Origin: JBEVOS01 sp964563395
Lineage (GTDB): Bacteria; Pseudomonadota; Alphaproteobacteria; Caulobacterales; Aquidulcibacteraceae
DNA: 64,000 bases
Direction of reading: 5' to 3'
NCBI GenBank assembly: GCA_964563395.1
Contig: CAZLWK010000008.1
Span: 78,637 to 142,636 of the forward strand
The notes under the pieces are model-generated. The model was not told the origin of the DNA. It saw only the letters and a program-made list of their open reading frames with translations, and ran no database searches. Position numbers and translations under genes: made by a program. Below are positions 1-7,857 of this stretch, one piece after another; the stretch's first letter is position 1; every line of letters begins with the position of its first letter.

Positions 1-154
1 CCACGGTCGTGGACTCACCGTCATGGGGGACGACGACCGCTTGTCCGGGTTCGGGATTGACGATCACGGTGCGGTCCGAATGGCCGCAGGCGGCGAGGCC
101 CGCGAGCGCGGCCAACGCGAGGGCCGCGAACGGCGCTTTGATAAGATCTGTCAT
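1..154 (-). CDS. Partial small lipoprotein, function unknown (C-terminus outside window)
   Basis: The reverse strand opens with ATG at 154 and stays open to the window edge (51 codons seen). The visible protein has a short basic start, a hydrophobic Ala/Leu-rich stretch, then the lipobox LAAC followed by GHSDRTV, so it is probably an outer- or inner-membrane lipoprotein processed by signal peptidase II at Cys23. The remainder is short and carries no recognised domain. It is divergent from ruvB with about 120 bp between them. Function is not recognisable from what is visible; I infer only the lipid-anchored location. Confidence 0.6.
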   Translation of the reverse strand, partial: MTDLIKAPFAALALAALAGLAACGHSDRTVIVNPEPGQAVVVPHDGESTTV

Positions 155-273
155 GGAATGGCTCGTCTTCTTGTTGAAACTGCATCCCCCAACGCCGGGC
201 CGGCGCCGGCGTTCCGGCGTGCGGACGGGCGCACCCTGAACGAATCGCGAAAAAGGCGCCAAGATGCGCGGCC

Positions 274-1317
274 ATGCCTGATTCCGCCGCCGAGCGTCTG
301 ATTTCGCCCGTCCGCATGCCCGGCGAGGGCGCGGACAGGGCGCTGCGCCCCACGGGCTTCGACGAGTTCGTCGGCCAGCCGGCGGCGAAGGCCAATCTCA
401 AAGTGTTCGTGGAGGCGGCGCGGGCGCGGGGCGAGGCGCTCGATCACACGTTGCTGTTCGGCCCGCCGGGCCTTGGCAAGACGACTTTGGCGCAAATCCT
501 GGCGCGCGAACTGGGCGTGGGCTTTCGCGCCACCTCGGGGCCCGTGATCGCGCGCGCGGGCGATCTTGCCGCGCTTCTCACCAATCTTGAGCCGCGCGAC
601 GTTCTGTTCATCGATGAGATTCACCGCCTCGCCCCGGCGGTGGAGGAAATCCTCTATCCGGCGATGGAGGACTATCATCTCGATCTGATCATCGGCGAAG
701 GGCCATCGGCGCGCAGCGTGCGCATCGACATCGCGCCGTTCACGCTGGTGGGCGCGACGACGCGCGCGGGCTTATTGGGCACGCCGCTGCGCGATCGCTT
801 CGGCATTCCGGTGCGGCTTGAATTCTATGGGCCCGAAGAACTCACCGGCATCGTGCGCCGCGCGGGCGAAAAGCTCGGCGCTCCGCTCACGGAGGAAGGG
901 GCGCTCGAAATCGCCAAGCGCGCGCGTGGGACGCCGCGCGTGGCGGTGCGTCTGTTGCGGCGCGTGCGCGATTTCGCCGATACGGGCGGCGGCGCGATCG
1001 ACGCCAAACTCGCCGACAAGGCGCTCAAGCGCCTCGATGTCGACAGCGACGGCCTCGATCTCTTGGATCGGCGTTATCTCAAGGCGCTCGTCGAGAACTA
1101 TGGCGGCGGCCCAGTCGGCGTTGAAACGCTCGCGGCCGCTCTCGCCGAAGCGCGCGACGCGATCGAGGATGTGATCGAGCCGTATCTGATGCAGCAAGGC
1201 TTCGTGATGCGCACGCCGCGCGGGCGCATGGCGGCGGCGAAAGCGTATGAGCGCATGGGCAAGAGGCCGCCGCCCTCGGGCCCGGCGCAGAGCGGGCTGT
1301 TCGAGGAGGAGGGGTAG
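274..1317 (+). CDS. ruvB: Holliday junction branch migration ATPase RuvB
   Basis: RuvB is the hexameric AAA+ motor that, with RuvA, drives branch migration of Holliday junctions during recombinational repair. The 347-residue protein has the family length and motifs: DEFVGQ near the N-terminus, Walker A GPPGLGKTT (about 67-75), Walker B DEIHRL, sensor GATTRAG, and the arginine finger region PLRDRFG; the C-terminal winged-helix contains the RTPRGR motif. It starts with ATG MPDSAAERL. The usual ruvC and ruvA genes are not beside it: upstream is a divergent lipoprotein gene and downstream a convergent mazG. Family assignment is very secure. Confidence 0.97.
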   Translation: MPDSAAERLISPVRMPGEGADRALRPTGFDEFVGQPAAKANLKVFVEAARARGEALDHTLLFGPPGLGKTTLAQILARELGVGFRATSGPVIARAGDLAALLTNLEPRDVLFIDEIHRLAPAVEEILYPAMEDYHLDLIIGEGPSARSVRIDIAPFTLVGATTRAGLLGTPLRDRFGIPVRLEFYGPEELTGIVRRAGEKLGAPLTEEGALEIAKRARGTPRVAVRLLRRVRDFADTGGGAIDAKLADKALKRLDVDSDGLDLLDRRYLKALVENYGGGPVGVETLAAALAEARDAIEDVIEPYLMQQGFVMRTPRGRMAAAKAYERMGKRPPPSGPAQSGLFEEEG

Positions 1318-1339
1318 GGGGGAGGGGACCGCCCCGCCG

Positions 1340-2164
1340 TCAGCCGCCGCGCTCGGCGCGCTTGGCCGCGCTCCACAAGGTCTCCAAATCCTCAAGCGGC
1401 TGCGTTCCACTTTTGCCGTCGGCCGCGAGCGCAGTTTCGATGAAGCGGAAGCGCTGCGTGAATTTCGCGTTGGCGCGGCGTAGCGCTTCTTCGGGATCGA
1501 CGCCGATCTTGCGCGCGAGATTGGCCATCACGAAAAGCAGATCGCCCATTTCTTCGGTCATGGCCTCCGGATCGGCGTGCGCGCGCGCCTCGGCGAGCTC
1601 GGCCAATTCCTCATCCAGCTTTTCCAGAACCGCCTCGGCGTTCGGCCAATCAAAGCCGATGCGCGCGGCGCGCTTGGTCAGCTTCTCGGCGCGCATCAAG
1701 GACGGCAGCGCCATCGGCACATCGTCGAGCAGGCCTTGTTGCGCCTTGGCGCCGCGCTCGGCCGCCTTCATGTCCTCCCAGGCTCTGGTCTGCTCCTCGG
1801 CGGTGCGCAGCTCGGCTTCGCCGAACACATGGGGATGGCGCGCGCGCATCTTGGCGGCGAGGCCGCTCGCGACATCGGCCAGATCGAACGCGCCGTCCTC
1901 CTCGGCCATGCGGGCGTGGAACAGCACCTGGAAGAGGAGATCGCCCAGCTCCTCCTTGAGATCGCCCATCGCGCCGCGCGCGATCGCATCGGCCACCTCA
2001 TAGGCCTCCTCGATCGTGTAGGGGGCGATGGTGGCGAAGGTCTGCTCGCGGTCCCACGGGCAGCCGCCGTTCGGATCGCGCAGGCGCTTCATCACGTCCG
2101 CCGCCGCGAGGAGCGCGGCGCTGAGCCTGCTATCTTCCTCATTTAGATCGGTTTTTCGGCCCAT
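1340..2164 (-). CDS. mazG: Nucleoside triphosphate pyrophosphohydrolase MazG
   Basis: MazG hydrolyses (d)NTPs to monophosphates and pyrophosphate, cleaning the nucleotide pool. The 274-residue protein has two tandem MazG folds, as in the E. coli enzyme. The first carries GGCPWDREQT and the metal-binding helices EEAYEVADAI and EELGDLLFQVLFHARM; the second carries EEMGDLLFVMANLAR. I chose ATG at 2164 (MGRKTDL) rather than a TTG one codon earlier. It converges on ruvB with a 22 bp gap and no clear terminator between them. Family assignment is secure. Confidence 0.95.
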   Translation of the reverse strand: MGRKTDLNEEDSRLSAALLAAADVMKRLRDPNGGCPWDREQTFATIAPYTIEEAYEVADAIARGAMGDLKEELGDLLFQVLFHARMAEEDGAFDLADVASGLAAKMRARHPHVFGEAELRTAEEQTRAWEDMKAAERGAKAQQGLLDDVPMALPSLMRAEKLTKRAARIGFDWPNAEAVLEKLDEELAELAEARAHADPEAMTEEMGDLLFVMANLARKIGVDPEEALRRANAKFTQRFRFIETALAADGKSGTQPLEDLETLWSAAKRAERGG

Positions 2165-2204
2165 CAAAATCTCGCATAAGATAGATTATGGGAAATAATG
2201 CGAC

Positions 2205-3038
2205 TCAGGCGGAAGGGCTTTGATATGGGAGATCGATGCTCCAGCCGTCGAACGCCGGCTCCACGCCCGCCGGCAGCTCGGCCTTGAGCCGCTGATAATC
2301 GAGGTCGATATGCATGTTGGTGAGCATTGTGCGCTTGGGGCCCAGCGCCGCAGCCCAAGCGAGCGCCTGTTCCAGATGCGCATGAGTCGGATGCGGCGCG
2401 TAGCGCAGCGCGTCCACAATCCAGAGGTCGAGCCCATCCAGCCGCGCCATCGATCGTTCCGGTAGCGCAACAAGATCGTTGGAATAGGCGCCGGCGCCGA
2501 AGCGGAAGCCGAGCGAGGCCGTGCCCAGCCCATGATCCTGATCGAGCGGCGTCAGCGCCAAAGCGCCGCCCGGCCCTTCCACGAGAACGTCCTCGCCATG
2601 CGTGAGCGATCCGGCATCCTCAAGGATCGCGGGATAGCCCTTCTTCGATTCAAAACAATAATCGAAGCGGCGCGTGAGCGTGGCGCGCGTCGGCGCGTCC
2701 ATGAACACGGGCGTGCGCCGGCGCGTGCGGATGACGAAGGCGCGCAGATCGTCGAGACCGTGGGTCTGGTCGGCGTGATCGTGCGAGAACAAAACGGCGT
2801 CCACGTGCGCGACGCGCGCGGCGATCATCTGCTCGCGCAGATCGGGCGCGGTGTCGATCAAGACGGTGGTGGCGTCCCGCGGCGCGCCAGGCGCGTCGGC
2901 CCAAAGCTGCAGCAATAGCCCGCAGCGCGTGCGCCGATTGCGCGGCTCGCTCGGATCGCACGCACCCCAATCGCCGTCGGCGCGCGGCACGCCGCCGGAC
3001 GAGCCGCAGCCAAGAATGGTGACGCGCAGAACGCTCAT
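2205..3038 (-). CDS. MBL-fold metallo-hydrolase (PhnP-like)
   Basis: This 277-residue protein is a metallo-beta-lactamase-fold hydrolase. The N-terminus LGCGSSGGVPRADGDWG and the metal motif FSHDHADQTHGLDDLR (H-x-H-x-D-H type) resemble the PhnP / cyclic phosphodiesterase branch; later His residues (LTNMHIDLDY) fit the remaining ligands. Its stop overlaps nothing, but its start overlaps the tatD stop by 4 nt, and together with tatD, holB and tmk it forms a leftward operon. The tatD-MBL pairing is common in Alphaproteobacteria. The physiological substrate is unknown; a phosphodiester is an inference from the family. Confidence 0.85.
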   Translation of the reverse strand: MSVLRVTILGCGSSGGVPRADGDWGACDPSEPRNRRTRCGLLLQLWADAPGAPRDATTVLIDTAPDLREQMIAARVAHVDAVLFSHDHADQTHGLDDLRAFVIRTRRRTPVFMDAPTRATLTRRFDYCFESKKGYPAILEDAGSLTHGEDVLVEGPGGALALTPLDQDHGLGTASLGFRFGAGAYSNDLVALPERSMARLDGLDLWIVDALRYAPHPTHAHLEQALAWAAALGPKRTMLTNMHIDLDYQRLKAELPAGVEPAFDGWSIDLPYQSPSA

Positions 3039-3841
3039 GCGAACGCCGCGTCCCGCGCGGGAATTCGCGCGAACAAGCGATGGAAATTGTCTGCGACGCG
3101 CGCGGCGCAGGCTTCGAGCTCAAGGCCGCGCAAAGCGGCGAAGGCGCGGTACACATCGACCACGTGGCGCGGCTCGCAGCGCTGGCCCCGGTGCGGCACG
3201 GGCGTCAGATACGGGCAATCGGTTTCCAGGATGACGCGCTCGATCGGCGTCTCGGCGGCGATGGCGCGCACGTCGTGCGCGTTCTTGAACGTCATGATGC
3301 CGGAAAAGGAGAAATAGGCGCCGATCTTCAGCGCGCGCCGCGCAAGGCTCTCCCCGCTCGTGTAGCAATGCATGAGGAGGGGGAAAGCCCCCTTCCCCAT
3401 CTCCTCCTCCAGAATGTCGGCGGTGACCTCGTCCGCGCCGCGCGTGTGCACGATCAGCGGCAGCCCCGTCGCGCGCGCGGCGGCGATGTGCGTGCGAAAC
3501 ACGGCGATCTGCTGATCGAGCGGACTGAAGCCATAATGCTGATCGAGCCCGGTTTCGCCGATGCCGGCGATCTTTGGATTTTCGGCGTGCGCGATCAAAG
3601 TCGCCGCGCTGAGCTCGAGATGATCTTTCGCGTGATGTGGGTGCGCGCCGACGCTGGCGTGGATATCGTCGTGCGCGCGCGCGAGCGCGGCGACGGCCGT
3701 CGCGTTCTCCATCGCGTCGCAGATTGTCAGCATGATTCCAACGCCCGCCGCGCGCGCGGCCGCGAGCACCGCGTCGCGATCGGCGTCGAACGCGGCATGA
3801 TGCAGGTTGACGTGGCTGTCGATGAACATCGCGCCCGTCAT
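3035..3841 (-). CDS. TatD family metal-dependent hydrolase
   Basis: TatD enzymes are TIM-barrel metal-dependent nucleases/hydrolases linked to DNA repair and 3'-5' exonuclease activity. The 268-residue protein shows GIGETGLDQHYG (metal Glu), PLIVHTRGA, LMHCYTSG and the final LETDCPYLTP with the catalytic Asp. The first metal motif, usually H-x-H, reads DSHVNL, so the second His is Asn. The start may be ATG at 3841 or the in-frame ATG four codons later (MFIDSHV). Start and stop overlap holB and the MBL gene by 4 nt each, indicating translational coupling in a holB-tatD-MBL unit. Confidence 0.9.
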   Translation of the reverse strand: MTGAMFIDSHVNLHHAAFDADRDAVLAAARAAGVGIMLTICDAMENATAVAALARAHDDIHASVGAHPHHAKDHLELSAATLIAHAENPKIAGIGETGLDQHYGFSPLDQQIAVFRTHIAAARATGLPLIVHTRGADEVTADILEEEMGKGAFPLLMHCYTSGESLARRALKIGAYFSFSGIMTFKNAHDVRAIAAETPIERVILETDCPYLTPVPHRGQRCEPRHVVDVYRAFAALRGLELEACAARVADNFHRLFARIPARDAAFA

Positions 3842-4800
3842 GGCCGGGCGGCGGCGGCGCGGTCAAGCACGCCGGCCGCGCGCGCCAGCGCGTGCGCTGG
3901 ATCCATGTCGAGACCGTCCGCTTCCGCGCGCAGCGCCTCGAGCGCCGACCAGGCCTCGGCCCAGCGCGCTTCATTGGGCGTTTCCAGCGCGCGCGCGCGC
4001 AGCCATTCGCCGGCGATGTCGAGCGCGAGCGCCAGCCGCTCCTCGCCCTCGCCGCCCGCGCGCGATTGCAGGGCGGTCAACACCGCCCGCGCGCCGTCCT
4101 TTTCAAGGCGCGCCAATGCCGCCTCCAGATCTTCCGCCAGCGCCTCGGCCCCGGCGCCGGCAAGCGCGCGCACGAAGCCGGGGCGTCCCCGCGCGAGGCG
4201 CAGGAGGGCGAGGCTCGCGGCCCCCTCCCCGGCCACGCGCGCCATCTCGTCCGGGGAGAGGGCGCGCAAGGGCAGGCGCCGGCAGCGCGAGCGGACGGTG
4301 GCGAGCGCGCCGCCCGGCGCGTGACACACCAGCATGAGCACGGCGCGCGGCGGCGGCTCTTCCAGCGTTTTCAAAAGCGCGTTGGCGGCGTTGCGATTGA
4401 GATCGTCGACGCAATCGACGATCGCCACGCGCATGCCGCCTTCGGCCGGCGCCATGGAGAAGAAATGGCCGAGCGCGCGCGCATCGTCGACGGCGATGTC
4501 GCGCTTGAGCTTGCCGCGCTCGTTGAGGCCGCGCTCGAGCACGAAGAGATCGGGATGGGCGCGGCCCTCGATGCGGCGCGCGATCGGATCGCCGGGATCG
4601 ACGTCGAACGGGCGCGGGCCGGTTAGTTTTGCGCCCAGGGCGCGGCGCGCGAAGCGATAGGCGAGCGTGGCCTTGCCGATGCGGCGCGGACCGGTGATCA
4701 GCCAGGCATGGTGCATCCGCGCGCCGGCCAGAGCATCGGCGAGCGCGGCCTCTTCAGCCTCGTGGCCGATGAAATCATAGGTTTCGCGCGGTTCGCTCAT
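3838..4800 (-). CDS. holB: DNA polymerase III subunit delta'
   Basis: Delta' is the stator of the clamp loader that places the beta sliding clamp on primed DNA. The 320-residue protein begins with a short linker and HEAEEAALADALAG, then a P-loop-like ITGPRRIGKATLAYRFAR, a Walker-B-like VAIVDCVDDLNRNAANALLKTLEEPP and the sensor region TVRSRCRRLPLR. These are the standard DnaX/HolB landmarks. Neighbours tmk (4 nt overlap) upstream and tatD (4 nt overlap) downstream are the classic tmk-holB-tatD arrangement. The C-terminal half is poorly conserved, as expected for delta'. Confidence 0.93.
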   Translation of the reverse strand: MSEPRETYDFIGHEAEEAALADALAGARMHHAWLITGPRRIGKATLAYRFARRALGAKLTGPRPFDVDPGDPIARRIEGRAHPDLFVLERGLNERGKLKRDIAVDDARALGHFFSMAPAEGGMRVAIVDCVDDLNRNAANALLKTLEEPPPRAVLMLVCHAPGGALATVRSRCRRLPLRALSPDEMARVAGEGAASLALLRLARGRPGFVRALAGAGAEALAEDLEAALARLEKDGARAVLTALQSRAGGEGEERLALALDIAGEWLRARALETPNEARWAEAWSALEALRAEADGLDMDPAHALARAAGVLDRAAAARP

Positions 4801-5423
4801 GGGAGTCGCGCGGCGATAAGGGCGCGGGCCCGCGCGAGCGTTTCTTCCTTGGGCGCGGAAGCGTCGATCAGCGCGCAGCGCCGCGGCTCACGCGCGGCGA
4901 TGGCCAGGAACGCCGCGCGCACCTTGGCGTGAAACTCCGCGCCCTTCTCCTCGAACCGGCCCTCGCCGAGGGCGATGCTGTGCGCGCGCGCCAAGCCTTG
5001 CGCGGGATCGAGATCGAGCACCAGCGTCAGATCGGGAATGGGCGCGGCGATCAGCGCGTTGAGCGCAATGAAGGTTTCTTCCGGCAAGCCGCCGGCGGCG
5101 ACCTGATAGGCGTAAGTTGAATCGAGATAGCGGTCGCAAATGACGATCGCGCCGCGCGCGAGCGCGGGACGGATGACGCGCTCAAGGTGATCGCTGCGCG
5201 CCGCCGCGAACAACAGCGCCTCCGTGACCGGGCTCCAACGATCGCCGGCGCCTTGTACGAGAAGCGCGCGAATGGCGTCCGCGCCCGGCGAGCCGCCCGG
5301 CTCGCGCGTGGTGACGACGTCATGGCCTTCGGCGGCGAGCGCTTCGGCAAGACCGCGCGCCAGAGTGGATTTGCCGACGCCTTCGCCGCCTTCAAGCGTG
5401 ATGAAGCGGCCGCGCGCGCCCAT
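4797..5423 (-). CDS. tmk: Thymidylate kinase
   Basis: Thymidylate kinase phosphorylates dTMP to dTDP, an essential step of dTTP synthesis in the cytoplasm. The 208-residue protein has the P-loop LEGGEGVGKSTLARGL at the N-terminus, the DRx motif in VICDRYLDSTYAYQ, TREPGGSPGAD binding the nucleotide, and the lid arginines near GEGRFEEKG. Length matches the family. ATG at 5423 follows the D,D-carboxypeptidase stop by only 4 nt, so it is probably co-transcribed with it, and its stop overlaps holB. Confidence 0.96.
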   Translation of the reverse strand: MGARGRFITLEGGEGVGKSTLARGLAEALAAEGHDVVTTREPGGSPGADAIRALLVQGAGDRWSPVTEALLFAAARSDHLERVIRPALARGAIVICDRYLDSTYAYQVAAGGLPEETFIALNALIAAPIPDLTLVLDLDPAQGLARAHSIALGEGRFEEKGAEFHAKVRAAFLAIAAREPRRCALIDASAPKEETLARARALIAARLP

Positions 5424-5427
5424 GCGC

Positions 5428-6588
5428 TCAAGACCCGCCGGAGAAGGTGAGGCGCACGCCCTCGAACGCCTTGGCGAACCAATTCGCGCCGCCGATCCGC
5501 CGCGCGCTCACAAGCGGATAAGTCCGCCGCGCAAAGCCCGGGCCTTCAACGACGAGCGTAGCCACCTCCTGGCCCTGTTCGATCGGCGCGCGCAGCGGGC
5601 CCTGATATTCGACATAAGCGGTGAGCCCCGCGCGCACGGCGTGCGGCACGCCGACGACAATGCCGTTCGGCGACACGAGCGGCGCGGTGCGGCGCGAGCC
5701 CAAGAACACGTCGGCTTCCGCGATCGGCGCGTTCGGCGCGGCGAGCGTCACCATCTCATAGTCCAGGAAGGCGGCGCGCATCAGGCGTTCCGCTTCGCTC
5801 TTGCGCTCGGCCATGCTGCGCGCGCCATTGAACGCGATGATGCGCCGCTGGCCGTCAGCCATCGCCGAGCCGATGAGGCCGTAGCCGGATTCATTGGTGT
5901 GGCCGGTCTTGACGCCATCGGCGCCGGCATAGGCGCCGAGCAGCGGATTGCGGTTTTCCTGCGTGCGATTGTTGTAGGTGAAGCTGCGCTCCGCATAGAG
6001 GCGATAAATCTCGGGAAATTCGTTGATCAGATGGCGCGCGAGACGCGCCAGATCGGCGGTGGAGATGACGTGCTCCGGATCGGGCAGGCCCGTGACATTG
6101 CGAAAGCGCGCCGAGCGCAAGCCAAGTTCGCCCGCGCGCCGATTCATCTGCGCGACGAACGCCGCTTCCGAGCCGGCGATGCCTTCGGCGAGCACGATGC
6201 AGGCGTCATTGGCGGACACGATGATCAGGCCGCGAATGAGGTCGCCGACGCGCACGCGCGAATTCAATTCGAGGAACATGTGCGAGCCGTCGCTCATCGC
6301 GCCGTTGCGCCACGCATATTCGCTCACCGAATAGGTGGTGTTCTCGTTGATTTCGCCTGCCTTCAGTTTTTCCGCGACGATCAGCATCGTCATCAGCTTG
6401 GACATCGAAGCGGGCGGGATCGGCGTTTCGCAATCGTCGCAGGAGAGGATCGCGCCGGTCGCGCCGTCCATGATCACGGCGTGGCGCGCACCGGCGCTCG
6501 TCGCGCTATCGCCCGCGCGCGGCTGCGCGGCGGCGGGGCCGACGATCATCGCAAGGACCAGGAGGCAGGCGGAGAGAAGTGGACGCAT
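5428..6588 (-). CDS. D-alanyl-D-alanine carboxypeptidase (PBP5/6-type)
   Basis: This is a periplasmic penicillin-binding protein that trims the terminal D-Ala from peptidoglycan stem pentapeptides. The 386-residue protein starts with a signal peptide (MRPLLSACLLVLAMIVGPAAAQ), followed by the peptidase S11 active site: SxxK in PPASMSKLMT, SxN in VSANDACIV, and KTG in DGVKTGHTNESGYG. The last 100 residues form the beta-rich PBP5 C-terminal domain, and an amphipathic tail may anchor it. I use ATG 6588; a TTG one codon earlier is less likely. It heads the tmk-holB-tatD operon. Confidence 0.93.
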   Translation of the reverse strand: MRPLLSACLLVLAMIVGPAAAQPRAGDSATSAGARHAVIMDGATGAILSCDDCETPIPPASMSKLMTMLIVAEKLKAGEINENTTYSVSEYAWRNGAMSDGSHMFLELNSRVRVGDLIRGLIIVSANDACIVLAEGIAGSEAAFVAQMNRRAGELGLRSARFRNVTGLPDPEHVISTADLARLARHLINEFPEIYRLYAERSFTYNNRTQENRNPLLGAYAGADGVKTGHTNESGYGLIGSAMADGQRRIIAFNGARSMAERKSEAERLMRAAFLDYEMVTLAAPNAPIAEADVFLGSRRTAPLVSPNGIVVGVPHAVRAGLTAYVEYQGPLRAPIEQGQEVATLVVEGPGFARRTYPLVSARRIGGANWFAKAFEGVRLTFSGGS

Positions 6589-6703
6589 CAAGGGCTCGTT
6601 CCGGTCAGACGCGCCGAAAGTCTAGACCGATTCAACACCGCGTCCGCTAAACCGGGAAGCGGGCGAGGGTGAGGCGGAGCCCCGCCTCCACTCCAAAGCG
6701 CGT

Positions 6704-7777
6704 CTAGCGGGCGGCGACGACCGCTTCTGGAAAGCCGAGCGCCGCAATCTCAGCGCGCGCGGTCTCGGCCTCGGCCCGACTGTCAAAGCCGATCAGACGC
6801 ACCCGGAACAATTCGCCGGAGGCGGTCTGACGCGGCTCCACCAGCACCTCGCCGGCGGATTCGAGCTCCGCGCGTACGCGGTGGGCGTTCTGGAGGTCGG
6901 AGAAGGCGCCGACCTGCACCACATAGGCGCCACTAGGGGCCGCCGGCTGCGCGCTGAAGCGCACCGGCGTCTCCGGCGCGGGCGCGGCGGGAACGGGCGC
7001 TGGCGCGGACTGGGGCGCGATTTGGGGGGCGCGGTCGGCGGCGGCGGGCGATGCGCCATAGCGCTGCGGGGCGGGCCCGAGATAGCGCACATGCACGCGG
7101 GCCGTGCCGTTTTCCGCAAAGCCCAGCGTTTCGGCGGCGCGGCGCGACAGATCGATCACGCGCTCGCTCACAAACGGACCCCGATCGGTGACGCGCACGA
7201 TCACCTCGCGATTGTTCGCAAGGTTGGTGACCTGCACGAGGCTCGGAATCGGCAAGGTCGGATGGGCGGCGGTCAGCGCGCTGGAATCATAGGTTTCGCC
7301 ATTGGCGGCGGCCGCGCCATGAAAGCCGGGGCCATACCAGGAGGCGAGGCCCGTTTCGGCATAGCCAGGCTCGGGCGTGGGCACGTAAGTGCGCCCATTG
7401 GCCTCGTAGGGGGGGCCTACGCGCTCTTCCGCCAGCCAGGCGGGACGCTGCGCCGGCGCGGGGGACGCTTGCGGCGCTTGAGAAGCCGCCTGCGACGCTT
7501 CAGACGCAGCCGAGGCTTCCATGCGACGCGGCGTGGAGGGGCGGGTGAGGTCGATCACGCCCCCCTCTTCTCGGCGCTCCCGCCGTTCGAAGCCGACGCC
7601 ATAGCCATAGGAGCGCTCATCCCCGCCCGGCAGCGCCGCATAGGTTTGGGCGGTCTGCGCCGCCGGCGTGCGCCCGGCATAGGTGATCGGCGCCGGCTGC
7701 GCGCCCGCCTCAACGACGGCGCACATCGCGCCCGCCATGGCGATGAAAGCGAGCTTGCCGGGAGAGATGTTCCGCAT
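6704..7777 (-). CDS. rlpA: RlpA-family septal ring lytic transglycosylase with SPOR domain
   Basis: RlpA proteins cleave denuded (peptide-free) glycan strands at the septum and cell envelope. The 357-residue protein has a signal peptide (MRNISPGKLAFIAMAG...), a Pro/Ala/Gln-rich linker, the double-psi beta-barrel core GLASWYGPGFHGAAAANGE with RVTDRGPFVSERVIDLS (catalytic Glu/Asp region), a second Pro/Ala linker and a C-terminal SPOR domain beginning GAYVVQVGAFSDLQNAHR that binds denuded glycan. ATG 7777 is preferred over an upstream GTG at 7828 because a GAGG sits about 8 nt upstream and the signal peptide then starts cleanly. No lipobox Cys is seen. Confidence 0.93.
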   Translation of the reverse strand: MRNISPGKLAFIAMAGAMCAVVEAGAQPAPITYAGRTPAAQTAQTYAALPGGDERSYGYGVGFERRERREEGGVIDLTRPSTPRRMEASAASEASQAASQAPQASPAPAQRPAWLAEERVGPPYEANGRTYVPTPEPGYAETGLASWYGPGFHGAAAANGETYDSSALTAAHPTLPIPSLVQVTNLANNREVIVRVTDRGPFVSERVIDLSRRAAETLGFAENGTARVHVRYLGPAPQRYGASPAAADRAPQIAPQSAPAPVPAAPAPETPVRFSAQPAAPSGAYVVQVGAFSDLQNAHRVRAELESAGEVLVEPRQTASGELFRVRLIGFDSRAEAETARAEIAALGFPEAVVAAR

Positions 7778-7857
7778 CGAGCGCCTCAATTTCGAAGGCG
7801 CTTGTCTAACAGAGACGGATTTCGTCACGGTTAGTTTTCACGGTTATTTCAGCTTTA

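Noticed and set aside
5224..6672. Long forward frame of 482 codons opposite the carboxypeptidase gene
   Set aside because: It is antisense to a gene with signal peptide and all PBP motifs; its product is Arg/Ala/His-rich low-complexity sequence typical of shadows in GC-rich DNA.
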